Assembly (NCBI RefSeq): GCF_011751075.1
Contig: NZ_JAALLN010000002.1
Span: 1-64,000 of the forward strand
Direction of reading: 5' to 3'
DNA length: 64,000 bases
DNA from: Flavobacterium poyangense
GTDB lineage: Bacteria; Bacteroidota; Bacteroidia; Flavobacteriales; Flavobacteriaceae
In this document: positions 63,601-64,000 of the stretch, piece by piece
Layout of the letters: each line of letters begins with the position of its first letter
How positions within the stretch are numbered: the first letter of the stretch is position 1
Program-made: the position numbers and the translations under genes
Notes under the pieces: model-generated
Seen by the model: the letters and a program-made list of their open reading frames with translations, nothing else
Told to the model about the DNA's origin: nothing
Databases searched by the model: none

Positions 63601-63904
63601 CCAAACTTACTGGAGAGGATTATACGGAGACGACACCACACCGGAACCTTTCATCTATGACGCTTCCTATGTTAAACTTAGAGAAGCTTCCATAGGCTAC
63701 GATTTTCCAAAAAAATGGCTTAAAGGTACCGGATTTGACAGATTTAAATTTTCTCTTATCGCCAGAAACCTTTGGACCATATACTCCAAGGTTCCAAATA
63801 TCGATCCGGAATCAACTTATACCAGCGGAAACGGACAAGGGTTTGAATATGGCTCTTTGCCTTACAGAAGATCCTACGGCTTTAATTTTCAACTATCATT
63901 TTAA
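60668..63904 (+). CDS. SusC/RagA-family TonB-linked outer-membrane transporter
   Basis: This 1078-residue TonB-dependent transporter imports glycans or peptides with a SusD-like partner. It has a signal peptide (about 1-20), then a carboxypeptidase-regulatory-like domain (about 24-95, KTIKGTVTDSNGISLPGATV). A plug domain follows (about 110-230, with VVVTALGIKRERKELGYS and VLKGGAASALYGERGANGV), then a beta-barrel to the end (final LSF). The motif order is standard. The substrate cannot be read. A SusD-like gene begins 18 bp downstream. The promoter region has paired inverted repeats, and no SusR-type or anti-sigma regulator gene is in the window. Confidence 0.95.
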   Translation: MKQTILLFILLLTTQITLGQVKTIKGTVTDSNGISLPGATVLIKDEKKGVTTDFDGKFSIDVQKGKTLIISFLGLETANILIGDATIINVKLKEAAATALSGVVVTALGIKRERKELGYSFQDVKGKDLADNPTISVAQSLYGKIAGVNISQTTGGIGGSSRIVIRGNRSISGDNQPLFVIDGVTLGNTGLAAVTGSKSGRYADGVDNGDGLSSLNIDDIENISVLKGGAASALYGERGANGVIVITTKKGKKNSLKAEWNSTTTLDQISTNFKDYQKDYGTGSNGALPNPNNIVNGRNSTTTAWGPKFGSPGNTTTRIFDGSYKPYQYVENRIKDFFRTGITANNSLSLSGGGDNTTYRLNYSNLDATDVVPKSGLKRNTFTLGVNSQTEKLTIDAKFSYITENTINRPALSDDAGNLGLSVASLAPNIDQAWLKNYEDKDGNYYPWNTDSNRLNPYFVLHENRNETEKHRILANFSATYNFTSWLSGTARAGIDRFTFESSDFVNEGTTWAARQNGSLINNNTTFQEYNTEAILNAQKTFGDFNINLGVGANQRNTQRTITGVTLTDMITNGVNKQANFLSSVLAPKTNDEILVRSLYTYLRANYKNYLFLDFTGRNDWNSTLASAISSGNNNNYSYFYPSVSSSFIFTDGLDIKSDVLSFGKIRASWAGTAKALEAPYSTALNYNIQTKPLLGNPIGSIATNFIPNNSLKPEFTTSYEAGVDLGFFKNRLQLDLSYYYTKTKDQLILLNTSQTSGYTSAVTNAGTIENKGFEALITAGIFRNPDGFNWDITLNFAKNENKLLELTDKTDLQVISNARWAGAQIVAKVGQTSTEIYGKKFQRSPDGQIIIGPNGLPLLTQGLESLGKTAPDWIGGITNDLSYKGISLRANLDMKFGGNVYSMTNASAAASGLLDKTIEGREEYNNWVAQQLAAGKTLTEIEQMPAGAGLIVQGVTQIKDNNGNVTGYQNNTTPVSPQTYWRGLYGDDTTPEPFIYDASYVKLREASIGYDFPKKWLKGTGFDRFKFSLIARNLWTIYSKVPNIDPESTYTSGNGQGFEYGSLPYRRSYGFNFQLSF

Positions 63905-63922
63905 CCCTTTAACCTCATCAAA

Positions 63923-64000
63923 ATGAAAAAATACACTATACAATTAACCCAATATATACTGGCAACAGTACTCCTGCTTACCACCACTAATTGTGCAGAC
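63923..64000 (+). CDS. Start of a SusD/RagB-family lipoprotein gene (truncated by the window)
   Basis: The frame begins at ATG 63923, 18 bp after the susC stop, and runs 26 codons to the window edge. It encodes a signal peptide with LLLTTTNC, a plausible lipobox with Cys at residue 24. Position after a susC gene is the main evidence for SusD identity. The domain itself is outside the window. Confidence 0.75.
   Translation, partial: MKKYTIQLTQYILATVLLLTTTNCAD

Noticed and set aside
1..64000. CRISPR arrays
   Set aside because: No series of regularly spaced identical repeats with unique spacers was seen. The repeats found are tandem, paired or irregular.

Overview
The window looks like a chromosomal segment of a Flavobacterium-like member of the Bacteroidota. 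The evidence is AT-rich DNA, TAnnTTTG-type -7 promoter elements, tRNA genes with no encoded CCA end, a SusC/SusD outer-membrane pair, lipoproteins with short Flavobacterium-style signal peptides, a PID-CTERM-like small protein, and several families of short dispersed intergenic repeats. Most of it is ordinary core and conserved accessory sequence.

Layout. 0.1-10.2 kb: thymidine kinase, an acidic repeat protein, rsmI, a HopJ-family protein, recJ, an MFS exporter, lpxH, queD, a small membrane protein that is easily missed (9135-9311), and an enoyl-CoA hydratase-like gene. 10.3 kb: tRNA-Ala(GGC). 10.7-20 kb: a lipoprotein, a MarR regulator with a 30-bp palindromic operator and a co-transcribed S41 peptidase, a 1.2-kb non-coding stretch with a possible small RNA, an operon of FAD oxidoreductase, mtgA and an lpxR-like gene, and an S9 peptidase. 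20.4-26.2 kb: a hybrid histidine kinase and an NtrC-type sigma-54 activator that converge on overlapping stop codons. Next to them are five tandem secreted PepSY-like paralogues with a plausible sigma-54 promoter and an upstream enhancer-like repeat. 26.4-32.2 kb: accC, accB, fabH, rpmF, a YceD-family gene and pdxA, with ribE divergent. 32.3-36.3 kb: a PID-CTERM-like protein, an AraC regulator, a gene-poor stretch and a FucP-like sugar transporter. 53.1-64 kb: methylmalonyl-CoA epimerase, two secreted or lipoprotein genes of unknown role, an Ig-like lipoprotein, a Coa1-family protein, a nitrilase-family amidase, and a SusC gene followed by the start of a SusD gene.

The stretch from 36.3 to 53.0 kb is a genomic island. 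It is bounded by a 46-bp perfect direct repeat of the 3' half of a CAU-anticodon tRNA gene. The intact tRNA is at the right end (52940-53013, minus strand) and the displaced fragment at the left (36324-36369). The island carries six plus-strand genes and no recognisable integrase. The genes are a large sacsin-like GHKL ATPase with a C-terminal ExK nuclease-like domain, a small three-helix membrane protein, a 983-residue protein of unknown family, a 2041-residue DEAD/DEAH helicase with a DUF1998-type C-terminus, a RecB/Cas4-like nuclease with a probable 4Fe-4S cluster, and a DNA cytosine-5 methyltransferase. The last four are tightly packed or overlapping.

By gene content the last four genes resemble an anti-phage system of the Druantia type II / DISARM kind, in which a DruE-like helicase works with a modification methylase. 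The added ATPase-nuclease and membrane protein may make it a composite or a variant. This interpretation rests on motifs read by eye and on memory of those systems; no database search was run.
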